From positions 62,001-126,000 of the forward strand of contig OZ220737.1 of NCBI GenBank assembly GCA_965116935.1: a stretch of 64,000 bases of DNA. The letters are read 5' to 3'. A program made the translations under genes and the position numbers. Under the pieces are notes generated by a model. It had not been told where the DNA came from. It worked only from the letters and a program-made list of their open reading frames with translations, and did not search any database. Each line of letters opens with the position of its first letter. Positions within the stretch are counted from its first letter, which is position 1. The DNA is from VXYL01 sp965116935 (GTDB lineage Bacteria > Pseudomonadota > Gammaproteobacteria > Pseudomonadales > Azotimanducaceae). Positions 33,978 through 41,885 of this stretch are shown one piece after another.

Positions 33978-34841
33978 CTAGCCACAGTACTGCCGCACGA
34001 CCTCGAACCGGCCGTGGCCCAGTTCCCGCGTGATGCGCAGCCGCGCGGCGGCGTCGATGCGCCGCTCCCCGTCCGTCAGCTCCCTCCGTGCCGGCCCGCC
34101 CGCGGCCGGCGCCTTCCAGCCCGTCAGCGTCTCGTAGCGGTCGATGGCGTACGCGTGCCTCAGACCGTGGTTGCGGTCGAGGCCCGCCGCACGCGTCTGG
34201 TCCTCGTACACCCTGCGCTGCTCCGCGTAGTTGCGCCCGGGCGGGATCAGCGCCCCGCCGCCCGCCAGCCGCCGCGCCTCGTCGAGCAGCCGTCGCTGGC
34301 TGGCGTTCAACACCGGCACCTCCCGGGCGCGGCCGCCCTTGGCCGTCGACGCCTTCACCAGGATGCGGTCGCCACGGTCCGCCCGCGACGGCGACAGCTT
34401 GATCGCCTCCTCCCGGCGCAGCCCGAACGCCGCCTGCAGCCGCAGCGCCATCCGCACGTGCGCGTCCTTCACGCGCGCGAGCCTCGACTCGTCGAGGTCG
34501 CGCCGCCTCGTGCCGTCCGAGAGGTGGCTGCGCGGAAGGATGCCGTGGCCGGCGTTGGTTCCGACCATGCCCCCCTTGCCGACGCGGTCGGCCCACCAGC
34601 GCAGGTGCGCCATGCGGTTCATCATGGTGGCGTGGGAAAGGCCGCCGTCCCGCCAGTGGCGCACCAGCGCCTCGACGTGCTTCGGCCTCAGCCCCTCGGC
34701 GCGCAGGCCCTGGTAGCCCAGCTCATGCAGGGCATTCGCCATCTGCGCCAGCGCGTAGGAGCGGTCGCGGCGGGTGGCGTGCGAGCCGACGCCCCTCTCC
34801 CGCCTCTGAAGCTGCAGGAGGTCCCAGTTCAGGTCTCGCAC
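33978..34841 (-). CDS. tyrosine recombinase (phage integrase family)
   Basis: The protein is 287 residues from the GTG at 34841 (start MRDLNWDLLQLQ). The N-terminal SAM-like domain includes YALAQMANALHELGYQGLRA and LSHATMMNRMAHLRWWA. Catalytic residues: Arg in GLRREEAIKL, Lys in STAKGGRAREVPV, HxxR in NHGLRHAYAIDRYE, His in LGHGRFEV and Tyr in VRQYCG at the C-terminus. The upstream open frame to 35822 is not part of it. It is preceded by a truncated paralogue whose stop codon lies inside this gene's start. Confidence 0.85.
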   Translation of the reverse strand: MRDLNWDLLQLQRRERGVGSHATRRDRSYALAQMANALHELGYQGLRAEGLRPKHVEALVRHWRDGGLSHATMMNRMAHLRWWADRVGKGGMVGTNAGHGILPRSHLSDGTRRRDLDESRLARVKDAHVRMALRLQAAFGLRREEAIKLSPSRADRGDRILVKASTAKGGRAREVPVLNASQRRLLDEARRLAGGGALIPPGRNYAEQRRVYEDQTRAAGLDRNHGLRHAYAIDRYETLTGWKAPAAGGPARRELTDGERRIDAAARLRITRELGHGRFEVVRQYCG

Positions 34842-35152
34842 GGCGACCCGATCCCGTAGCTGGCGTTGTCCTTCCTGACGATGCCCGGCTTGCCGATCCT
34901 CCGCGCCAGCCAGCGCAGGTGCGCCATGCGGTTGCGGATCGTGCCGTCCGACAGCCCCTGCCGCCGCCACTCCGCCACCAGCGCGTCGACGTGCCGCCCC
35001 TTGAACCCCCGCGCCCGCAGGCCCCGGTAACCGAGGACGTGCAGCGTCTCCGCCGCCTGCGCCAGAACGTGGCGCCGGCCGCGCCGCGTGCCGTGCGAGC
35101 CCTGCCGGTCGTCCTCCAGCAGGCGCAGCAGGTCGAAGTGCAGCTCCCGCAT
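34829..35152 (-). pseudogene. truncated integrase: N-terminal domain only
   Basis: The protein is 107 residues from the ATG at 35152 (MRELHFDLLRLLEDDRQGSH, then LAQAAETLHVLGYRGLRARG, then LSDGTIRNRMAHLRWLARRI). It is parallel residue by residue to the first ~105 residues of the recombinase at 33978-34841. It stops right after NASYGIGSPCET, where the second gene's start begins (13-base overlap). This looks like a tandem duplication with loss of the first catalytic domain. If translated, it might compete for core DNA sites. Confidence 0.7.
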
Positions 35153-35976
35153 CGCCCCTCCTCCAGCAGGCCCGCTTCCGTTCCCCCGGCCCGTGCCGGA
35201 GACCGCATTGCCCGCGAAAACTAGGGAGGGCGGCATCCACCGTCAACGACGGCGTTCTTGCCGAAACGGTAAGCGCCACCATGCCGGCAGGTCGCCGCCG
35301 AGGTGCCCCGCGCAGTTCGTCATCGAGGTTCGCGATGGGTGCGGCACTGCCGCTTCGGGCCGCACCCCGCGGCCGCGGAACGCGGCCGGGAGCGGGTCCT
35401 GGTTTTAGCTTAGTTCTGATGGACGGCCCGCTGCCCGTCAGGGCATGCAGACCCCGCACCGAAGTGCGGCACTGTCCGTCGACGCGTCTTCCCTTGCCGT
35501 CTCCTGCGGCAGCCGCGGCGTGTCTCGCGACATCGGAACCGCCAGCCTTGTTCGGCACCCGAGACTCCGCACGCTGCCCTTCTTCGGGGGCAACGACGGG
35601 GACCGCTCCCCGTCCGCGCGAAGCCTCGCGCCGATACCCGGGTTCCCGCCAAACGCCGGATCGACTCTCCGGCAGCGCGACCAAATCCGCGCTCCACGGC
35701 AAGTCCCCAGGTCTCGGTGGCATCGCCCCCATCCGCGCGCTACCGCGGATGTGGCGAGCCGTGCCTTGCGATGCGCCGACCGCCTGTGCTGCAGCGTCTG
35801 CAGCGAGGCACTGGGTCGTCACCTCATGCCGGTGACGCCATCACGCCGGGCTGCTCCCGGCCACGTCGCCAAAGGGCGACCAGGTGATGGGACGCATCAT
35901 AGCGGCGCATCATCACGCCATCACCAGCTTTTTTCTTACCGGATCGCTGGCCGCCACTGGCCCGAATGCCGCCTTT
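35153..35976. other. ~820 bp without a supported gene
   Basis: Several open frames cross this GC-rich interval on both strands, but none has a start with a ribosome site, a plausible composition or recognisable motifs. It is probably decayed DNA upstream of the truncated integrase. Confidence 0.4.
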
Positions 35977-36067
35977 GCGCCCCGTCACTACCGGATTCCC
36001 GCGCCGACTGTCCATCAGCCGCTCCCCACGCGAAACGTCATGCAACTCCCCTGTAGTGACGGGGCGC
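35977..36067. repeat. 15-bp perfect inverted repeat pair
   Basis: GCGCCCCGTCACTAC (35977-35991) and GTAGTGACGGGGCGC (36053-36067) are exact reverse complements with 61 bases between. It could be a recombination half-site pair, a very small mobile element or a hairpin. No function is known. Confidence 0.6.
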
Positions 36068-36398
36068 GCTTTTCAGAGGTTCTGCGACTTGCACGCGACC
36101 GGCGACTCCTGACACCGACGTCATCGCGTTCCCGTACTTCGCCCAACTCATCCATTCCACCGAGGTCCGCGGCCATTCCAGCCCGCCACCTCATCCGTTG
36201 TCCAACCGATCGCCTCGCCCAGCCGTGCCAACACGTCGTGAATCACGTCGGGCTGGAGCTCGTTCCCGACCTCCGCGGTGACGCGAACGCCGCCAACATC
36301 GCGCACGCTGTCGGTGCAACAGGGCAGGCAATCCGCCGTCAGTCCCTGCAGCCAAGGCTAGTCGCGCCCTCGAACCTCCACGTTCACATTGCCCGGGG
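36068..36398. other. ~330 bp, possible decayed coding sequence on the minus strand
   Basis: A minus-strand frame reads VGNELQPDVIHDVLARLGEA, then IGWTTDEVAGW, ending at ~36155. It has protein-like composition but no start, no recognisable family and no intact length. No other feature was seen. Confidence 0.25.
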
Positions 36399-36680
36399 TT
36401 GCCGACGCCCGGCCGACGCGTCTACGGCACGCTGGCAGGCCTGATCGAGCCGCTGACCGAGGCGAACGCCGCCGGCAACCTGAGCCGCCGCCTGCGTGTG
36501 CTCACGCATCCGGCGCTGCTGGTCGTCGACGAAATCGGTGCTGTTCTTCCGCTGGTCAACGCCCGCCACGAGCACGCGTCGACCGTGCTGACGTCAAAGG
36601 CTTCGAGGCGTGGGGACTGGTGCTGGGCGACGAGGTCATGGCCGCCCATCGACGTGGCGCAGCAGCAGGTCGGCCTTACC
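36399..36680 (+). pseudogene. IS21-family istB (helper ATPase) remnant
   Basis: The plus strand reads VYGTLAGLIEPLTEANAAG, then LSRRLRVLTHPALLVVDEIG, then VNARHEHASTVLTS. It then continues in another frame as VKGFEAWGLVLGDEVMAA. These are successive blocks of IstB: Walker B VVDEIG, NARxExASTxxTSN and FexWGxxxGDxVMAAA. Bases are missing between DEIG and VNARHE (the YLP...LFQ part), a frameshift lies at ~36590, and the N-terminal Walker A part is gone. It marks a lost IS21-type insertion. Confidence 0.75.
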
Positions 36681-37170
36681 GTCGTCGTTGAAATCCCCGG
36701 TTCCCGTGAAGTCGAAGTCGTAGCGTGGGTCCGCCTCGTTCGACACGAGCCTGCGGATGCGACCATCGCCCTTGGTAAGGAGATACAGCTCGCCGTCGCA
36801 TCGACGCTGAGGCGTGCATCCACGCGCCGGGTGTCGATGGGGTAGCCCGAGACATCCACCAACTCGCGCTCCACCTCGTCGAAGGCGAGGCGCACCTCCT
36901 CGATGGGCGCGGGATGGCCGGGGACCACGTCGTCCGCATCGAAGGCGAGAACGCGCCCCCGCACGAACTCCGTAAACACATACTTGCCGACGAGCGCGGG
37001 GATGGACACGCCTCGATGGACATGTCCGCCACCGATGGCGAAGCCCTCGTCGTGGTCGTACTGCGCCACCGGATAGACGAACGGTTCAGGGTCGGTGGCG
37101 GGCCGTTCATACACGGGTCCCAAGCGGCGACCCACCACAGTGACCGGTGGCGACCGTGGCTTGACACCAA
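36636..37170 (-). pseudogene. broken glucose/sorbosone dehydrogenase-like gene
   Basis: The minus strand encodes FVYPVAQYDHDEGFAIGGG, then HVHRGVSIPALVGKYVFTEF, then VRGRVLAFDADD, the late blades of a PQQ-dependent aldose-sugar (sorbosone) dehydrogenase. After VSGYPIDTRRVDARLSVD the frame shifts, and it continues DGELYLLTKGDGRIRRLV, then GDFNDDGKADLLLRHVDG to a stop at 36636. The last block is an FG-GAP/VCBS-type unit. The N-terminal half is missing. Its 3' end overlaps the istB remnant, which suggests the IS insertion event disrupted this area. Confidence 0.7.
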
Positions 37171-37729
37171 GAGCCAGCAGCGCCCAGATCGCGCCGACTC
37201 CCGCTCGAACGCCGATCCTCGCTGTCGTTCGATCCGGAGAGAGCATCACCGCTCCCGCACTGACAACAATGCCCCGCCTCGACGGTTCCAAAGTGTAGCA
37301 GCGGGCCACGAAAGAGGCAGCACCGCACGACACTGCCGGCCGCTGCTCCCGCGATGACGTGCCTCGCGCCTTCGATTCCTGAAGACGGCCCGTCTGACGG
37401 GCGAAATGTTTGCTGTGGAATTCCCGAGGCCAAATCGCGTCTGAGGCGACAAAACCCTGTCCGGCTCCGAAGCGTGCGATACGGCTGCCCCGGTTTCTGG
37501 CCTAGCGCACGACCGTCGTCGGGTGTCGGCGAGCAGCGCGCCACCCTCCGCCTCGGATTCTGGCAGTCAGGCGTCGCCAGCGCCAGGCATTTCATGCCTC
37601 GGGGTAGCCGACTCAGGTCATGACCGTTTGTGTGTCGGGAACGGAGAGGCTAATCCGAGCTATCCCCGACCGAGGTGCCGACCTTCGGGCGCCGCAGCAT
37701 TCCTCGTCCTGCCCAAAACGGCATCAAGC
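37171..37729. other. ~560 bp without a supported gene
   Basis: No credible gene, RNA or repeat was identified. It separates the broken dehydrogenase from the end of the cysteine-rich protein pair. Confidence 0.4.
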
Positions 37730-38263
37730 CTAATCGTGCAAGTCTGTCGGACAGGCTTCAAGCACATCGCTAGCGCATCCTGTGAGGTCGCACGCAGACA
37801 CGCCTTCCTGCCGGCATTGCTCTTGACAGAACGCAATCCCGCGACAGACGCGGACGAATGCCTTACGCACGTTCTGGCAGCGTGGTATGTTGCCGAACAG
37901 GCACGTTCGTTGATTCATCACCGCACACGTCTCAACCATGTCGTCGAACAGAGTCGAAGGCAAGTCGGGATTGTGGGGAGAGTGCCCGCGGCGCTGCTCG
38001 TGATCACGAATCTCTCCGGTCATGATCGAACCAACCAAGGCCAACTGAAAGAACAGATAATCTGGGGTCAGCGACTCCAAGTCCATTGTCTGAATGTCGG
38101 CGCAAGCATCCATGTGCTTGTCAACGAGTTCACTCAACAAATCAAACCTGATTTCACGCTCGCTGGAGACTGCGTCACGGGCGGCGCATGCACCGAGAAC
38201 ACCAAACTGCATCAGCCCCGCTATCAGGGCGGCAAGCGCGTGCCGCCCCGATCTCCCCTTCAC
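37730..38263 (-). CDS. cysteine-rich exported protein B, unknown family
   Basis: The protein is 177 residues from the GTG at 38263, two bases after the stop of the upstream paralogue. The N-terminal KGRSGRHALAALIAGLMQFG, then VLGACAA is a signal peptide, possibly a lipobox (LGAC). The C-terminal half is Cys-rich: ETCAVMNQRTCLF, RCQNVRKAFVRVCRGIAFCQ, EQCRQEGVSACDLTGC and LEACPTD. It shares this Cys pattern with protein A at 38266-38952. Probably periplasmic and disulfide-bonded; no known domain. Confidence 0.6.
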   Translation of the reverse strand: MKGRSGRHALAALIAGLMQFGVLGACAARDAVSSEREIRFDLLSELVDKHMDACADIQTMDLESLTPDYLFFQLALVGSIMTGEIRDHEQRRGHSPHNPDLPSTLFDDMVETCAVMNQRTCLFGNIPRCQNVRKAFVRVCRGIAFCQEQCRQEGVSACDLTGCASDVLEACPTDLHD

Positions 38264-38265
38264 GT

Positions 38266-38952
38266 TCAGCAGTTGCACGGGTCGCCAACTCCATCGATCA
38301 CATAGTCGGCACAGCCTGTGCCAAGACAGCCCTGCTGGCAGCAGGTATATTGGCACGAGGCGGTGTCCTGGCATATTCTGACCGCCTCCCGCTTTAGCTT
38401 GTTGCATATGGTCTTGAATGGAAATCTGCACTCTCGGTTCTCGATTGCTCGGCAGTTCGACATCATGTTATCAAACTGCCCTTCGCAAGTGCTGGGGCAA
38501 TAGTCTAGGGCGTGGTTGCCTGCGCCGCCTGCCGGCAGCGTTTGGCCCACAAGGCCCTCTTCAAGGGAAGTCCTACACTCGTAACAGCGCCTAGCCTCAA
38601 TCTCGGCCTCTTGAACCGCCGTCACCAGCTCCTGACGAATGAGGGCGATATCCGGCTGGAGGAGGAGGTCTTCAGCTAACCCGGGGACGGCCGCCAGCAT
38701 GTGGTCAGACAACCGATCATTCAGAATATGAAACTGTCGAAGGTTGGCGTCGCGCTCGGCCAACGCTTCGGAGTCATCCGACGAGGATGCGACCGTTGCA
38801 GGTCCCGCCGAGCCCAACGCCACGGCAAGCGTCGTCACCAACCGGAGCAGGCGAAAGCGGCGTCCTTGCAGATATGCTCTCCTCATGCGTACGGCAGTCG
38901 CAAGCAACCATGCGACCGCGCTCGACAGAAGCTCCTGAACGTGCTTTTTCAT
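38266..38952 (-). CDS. cysteine-rich exported protein A, unknown family
   Basis: The protein is 228 residues from the ATG at 38952, preceded by AAGGAGAGGGTAAGGGA. A long N-terminal region with a hydrophobic stretch (LLRLVTTLAVALGSAGPATV) acts as signal or anchor. The C-terminal half carries ~16 Cys: RRCYECRTSL, DYCPSTCEGQFDNMMSNC, NRECRFPFKTICNKL, ICQDTASCQYTCCQQGC and DPCNC. The arrangement parallels protein B (F-D-x-M-x-x-x-C, then R-x-C-x-F, then R-x-C). It could be an extracytoplasmic adhesion or toxin-like protein, but this is only a guess. Confidence 0.65.
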   Translation of the reverse strand: MKKHVQELLSSAVAWLLATAVRMRRAYLQGRRFRLLRLVTTLAVALGSAGPATVASSSDDSEALAERDANLRQFHILNDRLSDHMLAAVPGLAEDLLLQPDIALIRQELVTAVQEAEIEARRCYECRTSLEEGLVGQTLPAGGAGNHALDYCPSTCEGQFDNMMSNCRAIENRECRFPFKTICNKLKREAVRICQDTASCQYTCCQQGCLGTGCADYVIDGVGDPCNC

Positions 38953-39151
38953 TCCCTTACCCTCTCCTTTCTTTTCAAAGTACCGATCTCCCGCAGTTCT
39001 GTCGGGATCCCGCGACTTGCAGCTCCACGCTGACATCCGACAATTCGCGTTTTCGGATGTCACGAGCTATGGAGGCGAAGCCTTGGAATCTGGAGCTGCA
39101 ACACCTCGAAGGGACCTTGGCATTGCCCTGGTTTGGGCACTGCAATACTTG

Positions 39152-40180
39152 ATGGAGGCGACGTGCACTGCGCTGCTCTTCGCCATCCAGTCCCTTGAAG
39201 AAACACGAAAAACACGCGAAGCGGTCATTGATGACTCCAAGCAAGCAGATGCTGCCTCGTCGGCCAACACGCGAGCGCAACTTCACGAACACGCGAACCG
39301 TCTGGCGGAGAAATCGCTGGCCCCCAGCACCAGGAAGACCTACGAGCGGGCGTTCCGGACGTATCGGCTATGGCTCGGCGACGAGAAGCCGGACGAGAAG
39401 TCGCTGCGGCTCTACGTCGCCCACCTGCAGCAGGAGGGCAAGGCTCCGTCCACCGTGGGCGTGGCGGTGGCGGCCGTGCGCTGGTGCTTGCGCGAGCACG
39501 GAGTTGAAATCCGCATGGAGCACGTGCGGAAGTGCCTTGCCGGAGTCCGGCGCGAGACGCGCGGGCGAGGGCTGCGCCAAGTGCAGGGTATCAAGTGGAA
39601 CCAAGCAGACAAGGTTTGCGTGGTTGCGGAACGGGACGGGAATGTCGCTGGCCTGCGCAACGCGGCACTTGTCGGCGTCATGTCGGACGCCCTGCTGCGC
39701 GTGTCCGAAGCCTCGGCCATCGACTCCGAGGATGTTCGCTTCCTCGACGACGGTTCGGGGCTGCTGCTGGTGCGACGTTCCAAGACGGACCAAGCCGGTC
39801 GTGGATGCGAGCGCTACCTCGGCCCGCCAACGGTGAAGAGGATCCGAGCGTGGCGCGACGCGGTCGGCATCGACCAGGGGCCACAGTTTCGCCCCGTGCA
39901 TCGCAGCGGCAGCGTTCGGCCAAGGGCGCTGGGTGTGCGGTCGATCCGGCACATCGTCCAAGCATGCGCTAAGGCGGCTGGAATCGAAGGGAGCGTCTCG
40001 GGCCATTCGCTGCGGGTGGGTTCTGCACAATCCCTGGCCGAGGCGAACGCGAGCCTGGTGGCCATGCAGCGTGCGGCAGGCTGGTCGTCGCCGTCAATGC
40101 CCGCCTACTACACGCGAGAGCAGGAGGCCGGTCGCGGCGCCGTTGCCTGCCTGCGCTACGGCGTGGAACCATCGACCTGA
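39152..40180 (+). CDS. tyrosine recombinase
   Basis: Start uncertain: the ATG at 39152 is used; the frame opens at 39017 and the core begins near TRAQLHEHANRLAEKSLAPS. A SAM-like N-terminal domain (TRKTYERAFRTYRLWLGDE) is followed by the catalytic domain: Arg in DALLRVSEASAI, Lys in RRSKTDQAGRG, HxxR in SGHSLRVGSAQSLA, Trp replacing His in AGWSSPSMPAYY and Tyr in YYTREQ. Intact catalytic set. It is divergent from the Cys-rich pair, with a ~200-base shared promoter region. Confidence 0.88.
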   Translation: MEATCTALLFAIQSLEETRKTREAVIDDSKQADAASSANTRAQLHEHANRLAEKSLAPSTRKTYERAFRTYRLWLGDEKPDEKSLRLYVAHLQQEGKAPSTVGVAVAAVRWCLREHGVEIRMEHVRKCLAGVRRETRGRGLRQVQGIKWNQADKVCVVAERDGNVAGLRNAALVGVMSDALLRVSEASAIDSEDVRFLDDGSGLLLVRRSKTDQAGRGCERYLGPPTVKRIRAWRDAVGIDQGPQFRPVHRSGSVRPRALGVRSIRHIVQACAKAAGIEGSVSGHSLRVGSAQSLAEANASLVAMQRAAGWSSPSMPAYYTREQEAGRGAVACLRYGVEPST

Positions 40181-40201
40181 GAGGCGACCACGGCGCCGCT
40201 T

Positions 40202-40489
40202 TCAAAAAAAGGTTCGAACTGCGCTTGCATCTGCACTTTTCGTCGTGCTAATGTCCGGAAACGCGAATTTAGGGATGTTTGTTGCCGGCTCCCCCGCTTG
40301 TGGACTGCTATCCATGCGCACAGCGAGCGCACGCACCTCGAAGACCCGGAAGCCCACCAGCCGCACCGTCTCGCCATCGCGCAACGCCGCCCGAATGGCG
40401 TCGAGCGCGCCGTCCAGGGCGGCGGACGCCGCAGCGCGTGAGATCCCCGAGGCTTGCGCCATCGCCGCCACCAGTTCCGACTTCTTCAT
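40202..40489 (-). CDS. HU/IHF-family protein with divergent C-terminal arm
   Basis: A 95-residue protein. The first ~55 residues are a normal HU start (MKKSELVAAMAQASGISRAA, then ALDAIRAALRDGETVRLVGF, then RVFEVRALAV). The DNA-binding arm is altered: SSPQAGEPATNIPKFAFPDI keeps the intercalating Pro but loses most Arg/Lys of the usual RxGRNPxTG and PxFKxGKxLK motifs. It may bind DNA weakly or be a mobile-element accessory. It is convergent with the recombinase at 39152, with 21 bases between, so it may be its accessory factor. Confidence 0.75.
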   Translation of the reverse strand: MKKSELVAAMAQASGISRAAASAALDGALDAIRAALRDGETVRLVGFRVFEVRALAVRMDSSPQAGEPATNIPKFAFPDISTTKSADASAVRTFF

Positions 40490-41242
40490 CGCTTTGCCCT
40501 CTTTCCCGAAAGAACTCCGGTGGACCGATCAGTGGCCAGCCCAGAAACGGCCCGTGCGGCACCCGCAACCGCACGCGCGCGTCCCGGATTCGTCCTAGAC
40601 TTCGCTGCCAAGGTGTCGCCCTCCGCCGCGTAGCGACCGATTGAGGCGGGATCGGCGGTTGCGCGTCCCCGCGCAGATCGCCTGATACGGCCGTTCGCCT
40701 CGGGACAGCCGCACTCGCGAGCAGGGCGTCGATCTCTGCACGGATCGTGCCCCGCGACAGGCCGTCGCGGCAGAACCGGTCCCGGATGCGGTCGATGCCA
40801 CGCTGCCCGTTCGGCAGCATCACGGCGCGTCCTCCGGCGACTCACTAGCATAGCAGTGCTGGAAGGCGCCAAGCTAAACACCCCTGACACAAATGCGGGT
40901 CGCATAGCCGCGCAGGCAGGGGAGCCACAGCCGCGCCGCACAGCCGTTCGTTGAACGTGGCATTTGCGAAGGGGTCGCGGGTCCGGTGCGAAGCGGGAAG
41001 ACCGGCCTGAACCCGTGCTCCCCTGGCAGAAGTCCTACTGACGACCTACTCGCTCGCACGCACGCGCCCAGCGCCATCCAGCGTCCCGCGCCGGCCCGTG
41101 CCTTGCGCCTCGCTTGGCGCGCGCAAAATGTACCACTGGGGCGCTCCCGTTTATCGCCTCGAATACCACTAACGCCAGCAGTAATCCGAACTGGACAACG
41201 GCCAGTAAATCATGTTAAATCAAATTGTTGGATTCGGTCTGC
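40490..41242. other. ~750 bp without a confident gene
   Basis: A minus-strand frame from ~40820 begins MLPNGQRGIDRIRDRFCRDG, then LSRGTIRAEIDALLAS, and could encode a small helical protein. Its continuation is compositionally poor and overlaps the HU-like gene. The right part (40860-41242) shows nothing beyond the edge of repeat array 2. Confidence 0.3.
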
Positions 41243-41870
41243 CTCGGACAAGCCCGTCCCCCACGAGGGAATGCGTTGAAGCCCACCGGTGGACTCGGCA
41301 CGGGCCCCGTAGGGGCGACCCTTGTGGTCGCCCGTCTTGAATGCACGGACGAGTTCGAGTCGGGACGGAACAAGCCCGTCCCCCACGAGGGAATGCGCTG
41401 AAACCCATCGGCGGACTCGGCACGGGCCCCGTAGGGGCGACCCTTGTGGTCGCCCGCCTTGAATGCACGGACAAATCCAAGGCGGGACGCGACAAGCCCG
41501 TCCCCTACGAGGGAATGCGTTGAAACCCACCGGTGGACTCGGCACGGGCCCGTAGGGGCGACCCTTGTGGTCGCCCGTCTTGAATGCACGGACAAATCCA
41601 AGGCGCGACGGGACAAGCCCGTCCCCCACGAGGGAATGCGTTGAAACCCACCGGTGGACTCGGCACGGGCCCCGTAGGGGCGACCCTTGTGGTCGCCCGT
41701 CTTGAATGCGTCGAAATCCAAGGCGGGACGCGACAAGCCCGTCCCCCACGAGGAAATGCGCTGAAACCCATCGGTGGACTCGGCACGGGCCTCGTAGGGG
41801 CGACCCTTGTGGTCGCCCGTCTTGAACGCACGGACAAGTTCGAGTCGGGACACGCCCGTCCCTCACGAGG
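41243..41870. repeat. tandem hairpin-repeat array 2 (five ~121-bp units)
   Basis: Same unit and orientation as array 1; the core TAGGGGCGACCCTTGTGG recurs at ~41311, 41432, 41552, 41674 and 41797. Units differ by a few substitutions and 1-3-base indels. Both hairpins (GGGCGACC/GGTCGCCC and GGGACGGG/CCCGTCCC types) are conserved. It ends 15 bases before the VWA gene stop, so it could also terminate convergent transcripts. Confidence 0.9.
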
Positions 41871-41885
41871 GTCGTGCAGCTACGG

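Noticed and set aside
33978..35822. One 614-residue integrase on the minus strand
   Set aside because: Only the last 287 residues are integrase. The upstream part is in a different frame from the truncated paralogue and is compositionally random.
36384..36575. 63-residue minus-strand frame
   Set aside because: It is antisense to the istB remnant, which has clear family blocks on the plus strand.
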